Shown: positions 49,195 to 59,552, counted from the stretch's first letter. The stretch: DNA of 64,000 nucleotides from Diplonema japonicum (GCA_964019335.1 OZ025690.1:248001-312000); one strand, 5' to 3'. Notes: a model not told the origin generated them from the letters alone. Numbers and translations are program-made.

Positions 49195-51230
49195 TCATAC
49201 CAACACCCACCCGGTGGGCAGATTCTTATCTAGCTCCCTTTGCGGAGGTTCTGGACCGTATTTTCTGTGGAGGGCCGCGAACAGGGTTTCCTCAGTGTCG
49301 GTGTACTCAAGGAGGGTGGCAACGACGCTTGGGAGCTTCGCGGGGTTGTAGTGCTGGTAAAAATTCACAAGACGCTGCCGGGTAGGCTTGCTGATAATCT
49401 TCTCACGTCTCTGTTGCTTGTACACTTGGTTCTGCTCAGCACGTTGGAGCGGGTCGGCAGTCGGTTGCTGCCGTGTCTTCCAAAGAACCTCGGCTACGAC
49501 TGATGCAACATCACCCTCTTCCACGGTAGGCTGCCACACGTCGCCTTCCACAGCTCCCCGAGGCGCGAATGTGACCCACCCCCTCCCGCTCAGATCGAAT
49601 TTGTCTTTGAAATAAACCAGCAAAACCTCATCAAAATTTGGTTCCGGGGTGTTGCTCTTGAAGCAGAAACCCTTGCACTCAGGGGATCGTATCGCTAAGT
49701 CCAACGCCTGCTCCAATGTGAGCTCTCTCGGCGAGCCTAAAATATCCCCCCCGGAGCTTATGTACCCAATTCGCGGGGTCCAGTCGCTTTGTAGTCGAAC
49801 GGCGTTGGGGTTTCTCTTTTTTTTATGTTCCGGAAAGACGCCGAAGGTTTGCCAACCGACAGGGTGCAGCATGAAGGGTGTTCCAAGCTTCTCCCCGAAC
49901 CCGGCATTGCTAGTGAGCATGGGGGCGATCGACGAACTTTGCATGATGTCCTTCACCTCGTGCACAACCTGCGCCAGTGTGGGCGGCGCCATGTGGTCGA
50001 AAGGGGGCAACGCCACACCAGTAAAATACTCCTTCGCCATGTTCTGGATGAGACCGCTTTTTTTAGGATCGACGTCAAGGCTTCGAAGCGTGCCCTGTAT
50101 GTTCACCAAAGGGTCTTCACACCATTTCTGTAGAACTGTTGAAGACAGTTTTTCCAACGCATGCTCAACCTCACCTCCGAACCTCGTACGGATCGCTTCA
50201 AAAAAACGCATTCTGCCTGAACGAAGCGACTCGTGATCGGTACACGGCACACGAAGTCGTTTCAACGCTGAAATAAACGCCCCGGTTAGGTTGTACTCTG
50301 AGGTTTCCAAGTTCAACCTGGGCTTGTGGACGGACAATATTGTAATCCTCGGGTTTGGGGGTAGGTTCGTAAACTTCGCCCCGACACGAGGCTGTGCATC
50401 TCCCTCCAAAAAAGACACCAATTGGTTCCGAAGAACGGCAATGTTGTACCCAAGCGGCCGTGCATCGCATAAAATAAACGCCTCACTTCCATTGTGAAGC
50501 TTCTCTGACAGGGTTTGAAGAACATCCGCTCCACGAATGGACCCGTTGGTACGGTGGTCTGCGGGGTACAGACACCCTGAACCTTCCGTTTCCTTGTGGC
50601 CTCCATGCGCAGTTTTTCCGATGAACGCGAAAAAAACAGAATGGCCTGGTTGGGAACCTGTTGCCAACCATTGAATTGAGTCTAAAATATTTTCTTTTGA
50701 AGGGATTGTATCGATGTTGCCATCGTCGACTAGCATGCGGATACCGCCCTTGAACCGTTCTGCAACAAGACAGTTTCGAAGTTGTTTGGCAGCGTTCACT
50801 GATGTGGACGGGACGGCGGAGGTGTTTGCGCCCACATAGTCCACACCTATGATGACGGCTTTGCCTACGACGGCTTCAAGCGGGCGGATTTCTTCAGCGC
50901 CGATTTTTTTGTTGTCTAGAGGGGGCCAAGGTCCGTATTCATCTATGTATTCTTCCCACAGTCCGGCCCAGTCCTTGTTCGCTGCGAGGATGGTGTCGAG
51001 TACACTGAGTTCTTTTGGATCGTAGTGTTGCAGAAAGTCCGCGAAATCGCCCCGTTGGAGGTCTTCCTTCCTGGTCTCGGCTGGCGGCCAAGGTCCGTAC
51101 TTTGTAGTGAATTCGTTCCACAAACCCTCCCAGTCGGCCGTGCCTGATAATACCTCTTCAATGCCATCTGCGGCGCCCTGGTCGTAATGCGCCAGGAATT
51201 CTTTGAAATCGATGATGGTTTTTGGGGTAT

Positions 51231-51234
<4 letters not shown>
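49195..51234 (-). CDS. Caspase-fold (metacaspase-like) protein with altered active site and W..YGPxPP repeats
   Basis: The product is 679 residues from ATG 51234. Two tandem repeats at residues 10-105 read FLxHYD....W.GLWxEY..xYGPWPP; a third, diverged one closes the protein (YQHYNPAKLP..KYGPEPP). Between them is a caspase-like domain (about 122-270): KAVIIGVDYVG, ILDSIQWLATGSQPGHSVFF, and YPADHRTNGSIRGADVL, the order seen in metacaspases. The His motif (FHFSGHGG) is FAFIGKTAHGG, with an insertion. The Cys motif (DxCHSG) is LCDARPLG, so the catalytic Cys position is not Cys. It is probably inactive or uses shifted residues. A further domain of about 300 residues follows. Short repeats ending YGPEP are common in trypanosomatid proteins, which fits a euglenozoan host. 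Confidence 0.8.
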
Positions 51235-51268
<34 letters not shown>

Positions 51269-52210
51269 TTATGTTACATTTTTCATTCGACCTTTTTTTT
51301 TTTTTTTTTTCCCCTGAACACGCAAAACCGAAAAAAGTTGCGTGATTCCTTGATGGAAGCTGCAGGCATTTCCCCATCCCCCCCCCCCCCCCCCCCCCCC
51401 GGCGGTGAAGAAACTTAAACAACACAAAAATAAAGAAAGAAAAAGAAATGGATACAATAAGAGAGTGATGTTTTAACCCGTATGCGCCCAGGGGAAGGGA
51501 GGTAATTGATTTTTCATTTTTTTTTTTTTTGGATTTTTTTTTTTTTGGGCCCTGTGTTGGCATATGCTGAAGTCTCGAGGTTGACAGATATTTTTAGACA
51601 TAAATCCCGCCTTCGCCTAGAGAGGTCTAAAAAAAAAAAAAAGGCCTAAATGGGATTTTGGATAGCTCAGAGAAGGACCCACTAACTGCTTCTACAGAAG
51701 CAATTGAGCGCATAAGGGTTAAAAAAAAACTTTTTTTCTTCTACGGGAGGTAAAAAAAAAAAAAGAAAAAAACTGAAAAAAAAACTGGGAAATTAAAAAT
51801 ATCATGACAACGGGGAAGGGGGGGGGGGGGGGGGAGATAGAATACAGTACAAGAGAAGACAGGGAAGGATTTAACTGGTGGGGAGGGGGGTGTTGTTCCA
51901 CAACCCGGTCAAATGAAAGAAATGCATAACTGGAGACACCTTTTTTTTTTTTAAATTTTTATTTTGAAAAAAGCTTCTTTTTCTTCTTATTATGTTACAA
52001 TAAAAAAAAAACCTTCTGGTTTCGGAACGAAAAGGGGGAGAAGTCTCTTTTCGCTCACACAAAACCACGAAGGCCACAAAGTTCACTATGTTGGTGGGGG
52101 GGGGGGGGGGGGGGGGTAGGGTTGCGCACAACCAAGTAAAATCATGACTAACACAACTACATACTACAAGGGGTGCCCTGCACGAGGGCTGGACCACCCA
52201 GAGGAAAACG

Positions 52211-52267
<57 letters not shown>

Positions 52268-52819
52268 AAAGCAATAGGTGTGATTGTGAATAGGGAGAAA
52301 AAAAAAATAGAAAACAAGAAATACAACATTAATGAGAACGGGTTATATTTGGAAGAACTCAAAAAAAAAAAAAAAAAAAAAAATGCATGTTACCCAAAAA
52401 GGGCATTTGCAAATGCATATGGCATGAACATGGGGTATATGGGGGGAAAGAAGAAGAGGGGGAAATAGCACTGAAAATAGTAGTGGAGGAGGGGGGTGGG
52501 TCGGTTTTTACAATGTGTTGACTTCAAACCTGAACAAAAATCAACCAACTGCGCTTGCCAAGAGGGGGGGAAAAAAAGGAAAAAAAAAAAAAAAAAAAAA
52601 AAAGAATAAGACAACACAATAGGGTGCCATTTCTCTTCTTTTTTTTTTTTTTCCTTTCTTCCCCCCCCCCCCCCCCAACAGCTCGTAAAAAAAGAAAAAA
52701 AAAATGAGACACGAGGAGAGGAGGAGGAGAGGAAAAAAAAATCTAAAACCCGGACTTGTATTTCTTGCCGTATGAAGGCAGTGAGTCTTGGTTAGGGGCA
52801 CGGTGCTGAAAATTCTGTA

Positions 52820-52851
<32 letters not shown>

Positions 52852-52869
52852 TTTTTTTTTTAAAAAAAA
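51235..52869. other. 1.6 kb gene-free region
   Basis: It is mainly homopolymers: T-runs 51233-51267 and 52212-52265 (about 54 nt), C-run 51380-51400, G-runs 51820-51835 and 52098-52116. A unique island at 51545-51720 holds several short inverted repeats (see findings). No protein-coding frame is credible. Confidence 0.6.
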
Positions 52870-54084
52870 TCACACCGCATCCGAGTCACCAATTGTATGA
52901 CAAATAATAGTGTCGCCGACGTTGGTGGTGACCTCTCTGGGAGTGATCAGAGGCGAGGACCGGAGGTACTGCGCAACAGGGAGTCCCGACTTGACCATGT
53001 CCTTCAAGAATACGGTGAGAAGCGTAAGGATACCCTGTTCGTCCTTTCCTCGGAAATCCGGAACAAGAATCGCCTGCGTCGCGTTTTTCCTCAAACAGTC
53101 GGGAGTGTTCTCCACGAGCAGCACACGGTCGGGATCACGGCCAAGAAGACGGAGATCCTTCACCTGACCGGGTTGGCCATCAAACCACAGATGATGACGG
53201 TAAATACAATGCCTGATCGCACCTACTGTGTCTAGCTGTTTCAACACCTCCTTGGCATAACTCCTCTCACCAGCAGTCCAAACAACGGTTTCACAATGTT
53301 GCCCAAGAACACGAATCATCTCCTTAAACCCCGGCCTGCATTGAATAGGCCCATCCCTCGCATAAACGAGCGTTTCATCAAGATCGAGAACAACACAGTA
53401 CTTCCCTCTGTCTTCATGAGCTTGCGGTGCTATGATGAACTGCGACATACCGTCCCACAACATAGACGGTCGACGGTCAGGAGAAGCAGGGGAAGCAGGA
53501 GGTGGAAGTGCTGTGTTGTAAGGCTTTGCCTTATCCTCATCCCTCCAAGTGTGCTCAGAGTACGCACGGGACGGCGGTGTACTGAACACCCTTTTAGGAG
53601 GTGCCATCGGCGATGTTGTTCTAGGAAGCCTCGACTCAAAGGTAGCATGAGTAGGCGATGGTGTCCTGGTTTTGTATGTAGTCCCGGTGTTTCTATCCCT
53701 TCCGCGTTCTCTGTCGGGGACCATTGATGTGAAGGTGGTGTGCGGTGGTGTTTTCGGTGACACTGGGTGGTTCTTCTCTATCCCAGCGCTTCTCTTCATG
53801 ATGTCGTGTCGAAGGTTGCTCGCCATTGGAGACTTGTACCCGCCTGTTTTCCGAGCTTGCCAGGTTCTGTGGCTTTCTTCTTGCGGGGGTTGCCTCGTGT
53901 CGTGGCTGACCCCGCCGGTGTACCACCTATGCGGGGGTGTCGCAGGCGTAGTGCTCCCCCTTCCCGTATTATACGTCGCGTAAGCATACCCATTCCCAGG
54001 GCTTCTGTCATGGTGGGGATTCCCAGGGCTTCTGTCATGGTGGGGGGCCACGTAGCCCATGTTGTAGTTGTGGGAAAGCGGCAT
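52870..54084 (-). CDS. FCP1/SCP-type (NIF) phosphatase with disordered N-terminus
   Basis: The product is 404 residues from ATG 54084 (AACAACAATG). Residues 1-215 are Ser/Pro/Arg/His-rich and low-complexity, with a duplicated HHDRSPGN near the start and many Thr-Pro/Ser-Pro sites. Residues about 228-395 form a HAD-superfamily FCP1 domain: the catalytic VLDLDETLVYA (DxDxT signature), CRPGFKEMIRVLG, ETVVWTAGERSYAKEVL, and VLLVENTPDC near the second acid site. This matches small CTD phosphatases, Dullard and TIM50-like proteins, which remove phosphate from Ser/Thr-Pro sites. The long N-terminal tail is itself rich in such sites, hinting at regulation by proline-directed kinases (inference). Confidence 0.85.
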   Translation of the reverse strand: MPLSHNYNMGYVAPHHDRSPGNPHHDRSPGNGYAYATYNTGRGSTTPATPPHRWYTGGVSHDTRQPPQEESHRTWQARKTGGYKSPMASNLRHDIMKRSAGIEKNHPVSPKTPPHTTFTSMVPDRERGRDRNTGTTYKTRTPSPTHATFESRLPRTTSPMAPPKRVFSTPPSRAYSEHTWRDEDKAKPYNTALPPPASPASPDRRPSMLWDGMSQFIIAPQAHEDRGKYCVVLDLDETLVYARDGPIQCRPGFKEMIRVLGQHCETVVWTAGERSYAKEVLKQLDTVGAIRHCIYRHHLWFDGQPGQVKDLRLLGRDPDRVLLVENTPDCLRKNATQAILVPDFRGKDEQGILTLLTVFLKDMVKSGLPVAQYLRSSPLITPREVTTNVGDTIICHTIGDSDAV

Positions 54085-54252
54085 TGTTGTTTTTTTTTCT
54101 TTTTTTTTTCTTTTTTTTTTTTCTTAATTGTATCATAGACAGTGTGGGAATGATAATAAATAATAATTTGAAGAGGAAAAAAAAAAGGGGGGTGTGGGGG
54201 GAAGGATAGAAAGCGTGTATTAATACTATTATTTTTTTTTTCTTTTTTCGTT

Positions 54253-55083
54253 TCAATCCTTCAACATCTCGATCACCTCTGGAACCGTCAGCTCCCTGTA
54301 CACCACCTCCGTCGCATGACGAAGTGCGTCGGGGCCCGGGTCGGGTTTTTCGGTCAAAACGTTTCGATACGATTCAATGGCTGCTGTGAAGGGCCCTGCG
54401 GCCGTTGCTACCAAATGGGTTGGGGTGAGCTTCTGGACAGTGAACGCCCAGCCTAGCATCTCAGAGGAGTCAAAGGCACAGGTCGCCGTGAGGCATCCTG
54501 AAGACGACCACTGTGACGGCTTGAACTCAATTCTAGACAATTCATAACCAAGACCGATACCTATAGCCTTGACAAAGGACTCCTTAAGAGTCCACATCAC
54601 ATAGAAATTTGTAAGCTGATCTAAAGAAGTTGTCGGGGTAACGATTATATCCCACTCCGAGGGTGAGAAGCAGTCTTGCATAGACGAAAAGAACTCAGAG
54701 ATGGTTTTGTCGTTTGTCGGGTAATGGGAAGGCTGGACCTCAATCTTCATTACATCGCACCCTACAAGGACATCTTCGCTGCTTGCGAAGGTCACGTACT
54801 CCCCTTGATGTGATATATTGAAGTTTTCTCCTTGCTCTGTGAAATAAGGTTTGCCTTCCTTTGTTCGCGACGCGGGCTTGCCCTTACCTTGTATATGGAT
54901 CAGCAATCTACCGATTAACGATGATTTGGCGTCAGGGTTGAGCCTCCCTGTTATACCCCTTCCTCTGTTGAATTTTCCTATCCGGTGCGCTTCTACTTCT
55001 GGAAGGATTTTCAGAAGGTTGGACCACTGCTCCTCGGTGGGGTCCCATTCATTGAAGTTTACGGCCCATCTTGTTTCGGGCAT
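54253..55083 (-). CDS. 4'-phosphopantetheinyl transferase (Sfp/AASDHPPT type)
   Basis: The product is 276 residues from ATG 55083, directly behind a 23-nt A-run. Motifs in order: RGRGITGRLNPDAKSSLIGR, KPYFTEQGENFNISHQGEYV (substrate-binding His-Gln), VGCDVMKIE (first Mg2+ Asp), then FSPSEWDII and VMWTLKESFVKAIGIGLG (the WxxKEA/S helix with the third acidic ligand). The layout and length match eukaryotic AASDHPPT, which transfers phosphopantetheine from CoA to Ser of acyl- and peptidyl-carrier proteins. The likely partners (fatty-acid synthase ACP, mitochondrial ACP, aminoadipate reductase) are not in this window. It has no visible targeting peptide, so a cytosolic location is likely. Confidence 0.9.
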   Translation of the reverse strand: MPETRWAVNFNEWDPTEEQWSNLLKILPEVEAHRIGKFNRGRGITGRLNPDAKSSLIGRLLIHIQGKGKPASRTKEGKPYFTEQGENFNISHQGEYVTFASSEDVLVGCDVMKIEVQPSHYPTNDKTISEFFSSMQDCFSPSEWDIIVTPTTSLDQLTNFYVMWTLKESFVKAIGIGLGYELSRIEFKPSQWSSSGCLTATCAFDSSEMLGWAFTVQKLTPTHLVATAAGPFTAAIESYRNVLTEKPDPGPDALRHATEVVYRELTVPEVIEMLKD

Positions 55084-55197
55084 TTTTTTTTTTTTTTTTT
55101 TTTTTTGTTGCTTTCCTTTTAACAAAGTGTTGCTTTTTTTTTCTTTTTTTTTTCTTTCCCAATACGAGGGGGGGGGGAAAAAGAAGAAGAAAAAAAA

Positions 55198-55450
55198 CTC
55201 AAAGTACAGGACAAACCCCCCGCTAGAGGGCCGCCCTATGGGAGGGGGGGGGGGGCCTATCTGTTAATACTCCCCTTCTGGAGCATTGCTTTCATCCCGA
55301 TTGAAGCCGTGAGCGTCTCGCGGAGTCGTGTGATGCGGTCCCGCTTGTAGTCGGCTTTCAATTCCATTAGCTTGTCGTGCGTGGAGCGGGTGGCGAAAAT
55401 AGGCCTCCTGGAGAAACCAATAGCTGCCTTTCCTCCAATGGCGATGAGGG
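55198..55450 (-). mobile_element. Short 5'-truncated LINE fragment
   Basis: It is about 97% identical to 23323-23579 by eye. It includes the coding end (IGGKAAIGFSRRPIFATRS..GSINR, stop at 55257) and the 3' UTR with GGCGGCCCTCTAGCGGGGGG and TTGTCCTGTACTTTGAG. It stops abruptly at 55450 against unrelated coding-like DNA. It is younger than most relics here, given the low divergence between the two copies. Confidence 0.75.
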
Positions 55451-55844
55451 AAAAAAGTTGTCTCGATTTTAGTGGTGCCATGCAGTATGTGACACAGCGG
55501 CCACCCTTGTGAAACTTCGCCCCGAAGCCTCCCAAGTCCCCTGTGGTCCCGTAGAAAGTAAAAGTGGAGAGGTAAAGAAAGCTTGGAAATTGAAATAGGG
55601 AGAGGGGCCACAGAAGCAATTAAACCGGGAGGCTACTTGCCTGACCTGGTGAAGCCACCTCCTTGTCCGATGTAATGGGATAGGGACTCTCCGTTGAGGG
55701 CGATGCTAACTGGCGCCACGCGTAGGGCTCTCCACCCCCGTCCAGGTTTCCCCACGTGTACGTCTTTAGAACGAGAGTTTCCCTTTCGCTTGTGTTTCTC
55801 CAAACCACAATTACCAGGAACCACCACAGGGAGGTTGGAAACAT
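55451..55844 (-). pseudogene. 5' fragment of a secreted-protein gene cut by the LINE fragment
   Basis: ATG 55844 begins a hydrophobic signal-like segment (MFPTSLWWFLVIVVW), then TYTWGNLDGGGEPYAW, which resembles the WGN..GG units of some protist surface repeat proteins, and stops at 55620. About 60 nt further on, another frame reads YGTTGDLGGFGAKFHKGG and CVTYCMAPLKS before the LINE junction at 55450. The two pieces could be exons joined by a short intron (a GTAGCC donor near 55635 and a pyrimidine tract + AG near 55580). I could not fix the junction with a clean phase. It may be a truncated gene or a live gene with its end supplied by the LINE. Confidence 0.4.
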
Positions 55845-56248
55845 TCGTCCCCCCAAAAAAGAAGCTCGCCGCCCGGATATACTTTTTGTTAAAAAAAGAA
55901 AGGAAAAAAAAAACGGGGGAGGGGAAGCTCTCTTCATCGTCGTTGACTCCAGAGTAGCGTAAGGGGCAGGGGGGTAAGCAAAGTGTTGTTCTTTGTTATT
56001 TCGTAATGCCTAACTCTTTTTTTTTTTAAAAAAATAAAATATGAGCTCGCCCTGAAAAAATATGCCAACAAATTAAAAATTGCTCGTCACAAATTAAAAA
56101 TTGAGAAGTTTGCTTTTTAAGGACCCTTAAGGGATTTTAGCCTAAATGGCAGTATTTTCCCCACCCCATTCTAATAGTGATGGAGAGCCCAAACCACCCA
56201 AAATGACCTTAAGATTCACAGATTTTCCATCTCGCTTTTCAATGATGA

Positions 56249-56285
<37 letters not shown>

Positions 56286-56503
56286 ATTCTAAAAAGCATG
56301 TTTTTGCACGCGCGTTTTAGAAACGAAACAAACGGTGCGCATTGTGCCCTATATGGTGCACACACTTAGACCGCAATTTTACTTTTTGTACACACAAATC
56401 TTCCGAGGGCTTTCCGTTGCAAAAGTCGTTTGTTGACATTTTCTTTTTTTTCTTTTTTTTCTTTTCTGGACAGACTCACTTATATATAAAAAAAAAAAAA
56501 AAG

Positions 56504-56613
56504 AGAAACTGGCCGTTGTTTGTACGTGCCGGGTAAAACCTGGAGAAGTTTGTCAACCCGAAACACGTTGCCAACGTTCCCCTTTTGTTTAGACAAGTCA
56601 AAGACTCGTTCTT

Positions 56614-56620
<7 letters not shown>
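56504..56620. repeat. Dispersed repeat R5
   Basis: It shares GAAACTGGCC, GTTGTTTGT, CCTGGAGAAG and CTTTTGTTTAGACAAGTCAA with 36936-37055, and a shorter part with 14239-14320. No coding sequence. It could be an old retroelement UTR. Confidence 0.5.
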
Positions 56621-56669
<49 letters not shown>

Positions 56670-57277
56670 TCGATCTTTTAACGTCAAGGTGACAAGTCGA
56701 ACAACGCTCCAAGTGTACCATAGAGTACAAGGGGTGGGGGTGTTTGTAGTCAAACGACACATTGGAGTGGGTTCTAACCTGTGCGGCACCACTCCAGACA
56801 TGGCGTACCTGGTCTCCGTTTCCTCGCGGTAGGGTGGGGGGGACATCTTTTTCTTTTGGTTTGCCTTATTCTTGTCTCTCTGCCGAGCACCGTCACCCTG
56901 ACACAGACTTCCCTGGACTCGCTTAAGGGGAGGTGCCGTTACGCACCTAGACCCGGCCAAAGGTCTTGCTGCCCCTTTAAAAAATAGCACGAAACACACA
57001 AGGCCAGGTTGCAACAAAAAAGTGAAGCAGGGTGAGGTGGAACATCCCTTGGTTCCTTTTTGAACAGGCAGAGCTCACGCAGCTGCAGCAGTAAAGGCAA
57101 AGGTAGTTCTCTCAAAACGGGCGAGAGAAAGCACAATAAATTCGGATCTTTACAGTAATTATGAGCGCGAGCTTATAATTATTGTTACGTCAGAGGGGAG
57201 AAAAAAAAAAACGGAAGGAGGGTGGTGGTGACCCACCCATGGGTAAGGGAGGATAGCAGCCTTCCCACTCAAGAATA

Positions 57278-57371
57278 ATAAAACAATAAATTACCGGGGA
57301 AGTAAAAAAAACTTCCGGTCCGCCCGGGAGCTTTCCGGTAATTTTTTTACTTCCGGAATTAATTGTTTTAT
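57278..57371. repeat. 94-bp palindromic element
   Basis: The outer arms ATAAAACAATAAATT and AATTAATTGTTTTAT (one mismatch) and inner arms GGAAGTAAAAAAA and TTTTTTTACTTCC enclose CCGCCCGGGAGC. It is a small foldback or MITE-like palindrome next to a long T-run. Confidence 0.55.
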
Positions 57372-57375
57372 GGTG

Positions 57376-57416
<41 letters not shown>

Positions 57417-57627
57417 CCAGAGAAAAGCCGGCGCTCATACAATTTGTTGTTCACACGAGCAAAAAAAAAAAAAAAGAAGTTTTTAAAAAAAGCTGCGAAA
57501 ATCTTTTTCGTTTTTTTTTTTTTTTTTTTTTTTTTCGAAATAACAATGGACCCACCCGTGCGAAACTAGGGGGAAGAAATTAAAGGGAGGAGGATATCGG
57601 GGTGCACGGCGGAGGTTACAAAAAATA

Positions 57628-57659
57628 TTCACTATGATAGGAACGAAGTGGTTAGCAAC
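57628..57659 (-). repeat. Conserved 32-nt retroelement tail, copy 3
   Basis: It is identical to 34880-34911. On the plus strand it is followed by GGCCCGCCGCGG; the same GGCCCGCC follows the copy at 59555-59586, so these two share a slightly longer tail. Confidence 0.6.
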
Positions 57660-58142
57660 GGCCCGCCGCGGTGGCGTGCCTACCTTATGATGCTCCCCTT
57701 TCTTAAATATTTATTTTTCAAAGAAATGATGTTATAACTAAATGCAACTTGTGCCGGGCAAAAAACTTTCGCAGCTTTTTTTTTTTTCTTCTTTTTTTTT
57801 TTTTTTTTTCCTTTCTGCTCAGACACAAGTTGCATATAGTTATAAAAAATTGTTTTTTGAAAATGAATTTAACACAACTCAAACGGCGTCAGTACGACCA
57901 CCAGACGGCTCCAAGTGTCCCATAGAGTACATGGGGTGGGGGTTTTTGTAGCCACTACGGCGCCACCTCTCAGACATGGCGTGCCTGGTCTCACCCCTGT
58001 TTTGAGGTCTTTTAGTGTTTAGTCGACAGTTGCTCCGCCGCTTACCAAAAAGGAAAAAGAAAGAAGGAAACTTCCTCCTCCCCCCCTTTTTTTTTTGTTG
58101 TTGGAACCAGGAGTAGTAATCATGGCGCCAAAATGTTTCTAT

Positions 58143-59540
58143 TTAACCATCTACCAACGAGTGTCTTTATAAACACGATTTGAAAAAAAATCTTTTGCGC
58201 AAAGGGCTTTCAATGCAATAAGGCCCGGCCGAACAATGTGGCAAATGCGGCTAAAAAAGGTGTTACCCTGGATCTCGATGCTGCTTCTCTGCATACCTTC
58301 CTAGGTGCCCTTTTGTCGATGGACTTGGATATCAAGCCAGATTATTCTGATTACTGGTGCACTAGTTCCACGCCTCTCAACCACACCCCTGGGTACGCCA
58401 CCGTCATGTCAAGAGACCGCTTTTTGACTATTCTGAGAAATCTGTGTTTCCACAGCGAAACAAACAAGCGTGCTGACTTCTACCTTTCGCAAAGGCCTCC
58501 CGGAGATCACGGATGCCCCAAAGAAGCGAGGCCGCAAGCCCAAGGACGCGCGTCCTGTGGGGACACCCAGTTCCACCAGCACGTGAGCATCCTTTGCACC
58601 ACAACGTGGCATGACATCAAGCCTGAGCGCTTTCTGTCGACGTTGGATGTTCTGGTGAAGTCAAATTTGACGTGTCGGCCAAAAGAGAATGAAAGCCGGA
58701 AAGGACATCCTGCTCCCCACCAAGTGCATATTTACAACACCGCAATGGGCGGAACCGACGCTGGGTGACGCTGTGACAAAACGCCATAAACGCACCCTTA
58801 TGACTTCGAAGTGGCCCCTGAAAGTATTTTCGTACTTGTTAGATAAATCTCTGGCAAATGCCTAGCTCGTTTGGAAAGAAGCATTGCCCCCCAACACCCT
58901 GAGTACGAACGACAGTGGATTCACGCCTTTCAAAGAGGCAGTCATCGAAGGGCTACTAGGGAGGCTGTTTAAACAACAGCTAAAGTCAACTACAGAGCAG
59001 GCTGCCCCAATACCATGCCCCGAAACACAGAACGAGTGCCCTGGGACCCCAATGTGCCGTGACAGTACCTTCTGGGACCATTTCCCCGAAAAAGTAGCGC
59101 AACGTGCGGTACAAGCATGGCAAGTCGAAATGACCCCAGTTCCAGTGTTCAGTCTGCTTGGTACAACTTTGCGTGACTCCGTGCTTCAAAGACTACAACC
59201 TTCCAGGAATACCCCCCAAAAACCCCTCTCGGGGTCAAAAAAGAAGTCCCCCAGCCCTGGGGCACATACGAACCGCGTCAAGAAGGCCTTAAATAGCTTT
59301 TTATAGAATTTTACAGTCGATTTTTTTTTGACTTGTTTTTTGTACCCCCTCTCGGGCACTTCAGGAACGATATTTTTGGAATGTTGTGGGGGTGGGCTGG
59401 GCACCCTCTCTCTAGAATTGGGACATCTGGAGGCATTTCCGGGGGCATACAGCCCCGGCGTTGCGCTAGAATAGTTTTTTTTTGAAGTTTTGAAAATTTA
59501 CCCCCTGGTAGGCAAAAATGGTCCGTTGGTAGATGGTTAA
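58143..59540 (+). mobile_element. Decayed piggyBac-type transposon
   Basis: The ends are perfect 13-bp inverted repeats, CCATCTACCAACG (58147-58159) and CGTTGGTAGATGG (59524-59536). Each is bordered outside by TTAA (58143-58146 and 59537-59540), the target duplication typical of piggyBac. The interior encodes recognisable piggyBac transposase pieces on the plus strand. At about 1.4 kb it is shorter than complete elements (usually over 2 kb), because the catalytic middle is deleted. Confidence 0.82.
58238..59306 (+). pseudogene. piggyBac transposase pseudogene
   Basis: The N-terminal conserved block LHTFLGALLSMDLDIKPDYS..DYW followed by MSRDRFLTILRNLCF is the start of the DDE_Tnp_1_7 fold. 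A large deletion then removes the DDD catalytic part, and the sequence resumes at VHIYNTAMGGTDAG (the YNxxMGGVD motif). A stop and frameshift follow, then KWPLKVFSYLLDKSLANA (stop) LVWKEA, corresponding to the helical insert after the last catalytic block. The C-terminal frame (58884-59306) ends without the usual Cys-rich domain in intact form. It is non-functional and lies opposite to all host genes. Confidence 0.8.
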
Positions 59541-59552
59541 AAAAAAAAAAGA

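Larger units (their letters stand above)
55845..58142. other. 2.3 kb gene-free region made of old repeats
   Basis: It contains a direct repeat CAAATTAAAAATTG (about 56068 and 56090), an A-run at 56252-56283, the dispersed repeat relic 56504-56620, an A-run at 56617-56663, R4 copies (56697-56814, 57898-57995), a palindromic element (57278-57371) and the 32-nt retroelement tail (57628-57659). Unique DNA at 56815-57170 is open in parts but shows no family resemblance. Confidence 0.55.

Noticed and set aside
51655-51715. tRNA gene suggested by TAGCTCAG and a central hairpin
   Set aside because: There is no T-arm GTTCRA motif and no acceptor stem can be formed.
56815-57136. Minus-strand frame rich in Leu/Pro at 56939-57136
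   Set aside because: No start context, no domain and adjacent stops; composition alone does not support a gene.
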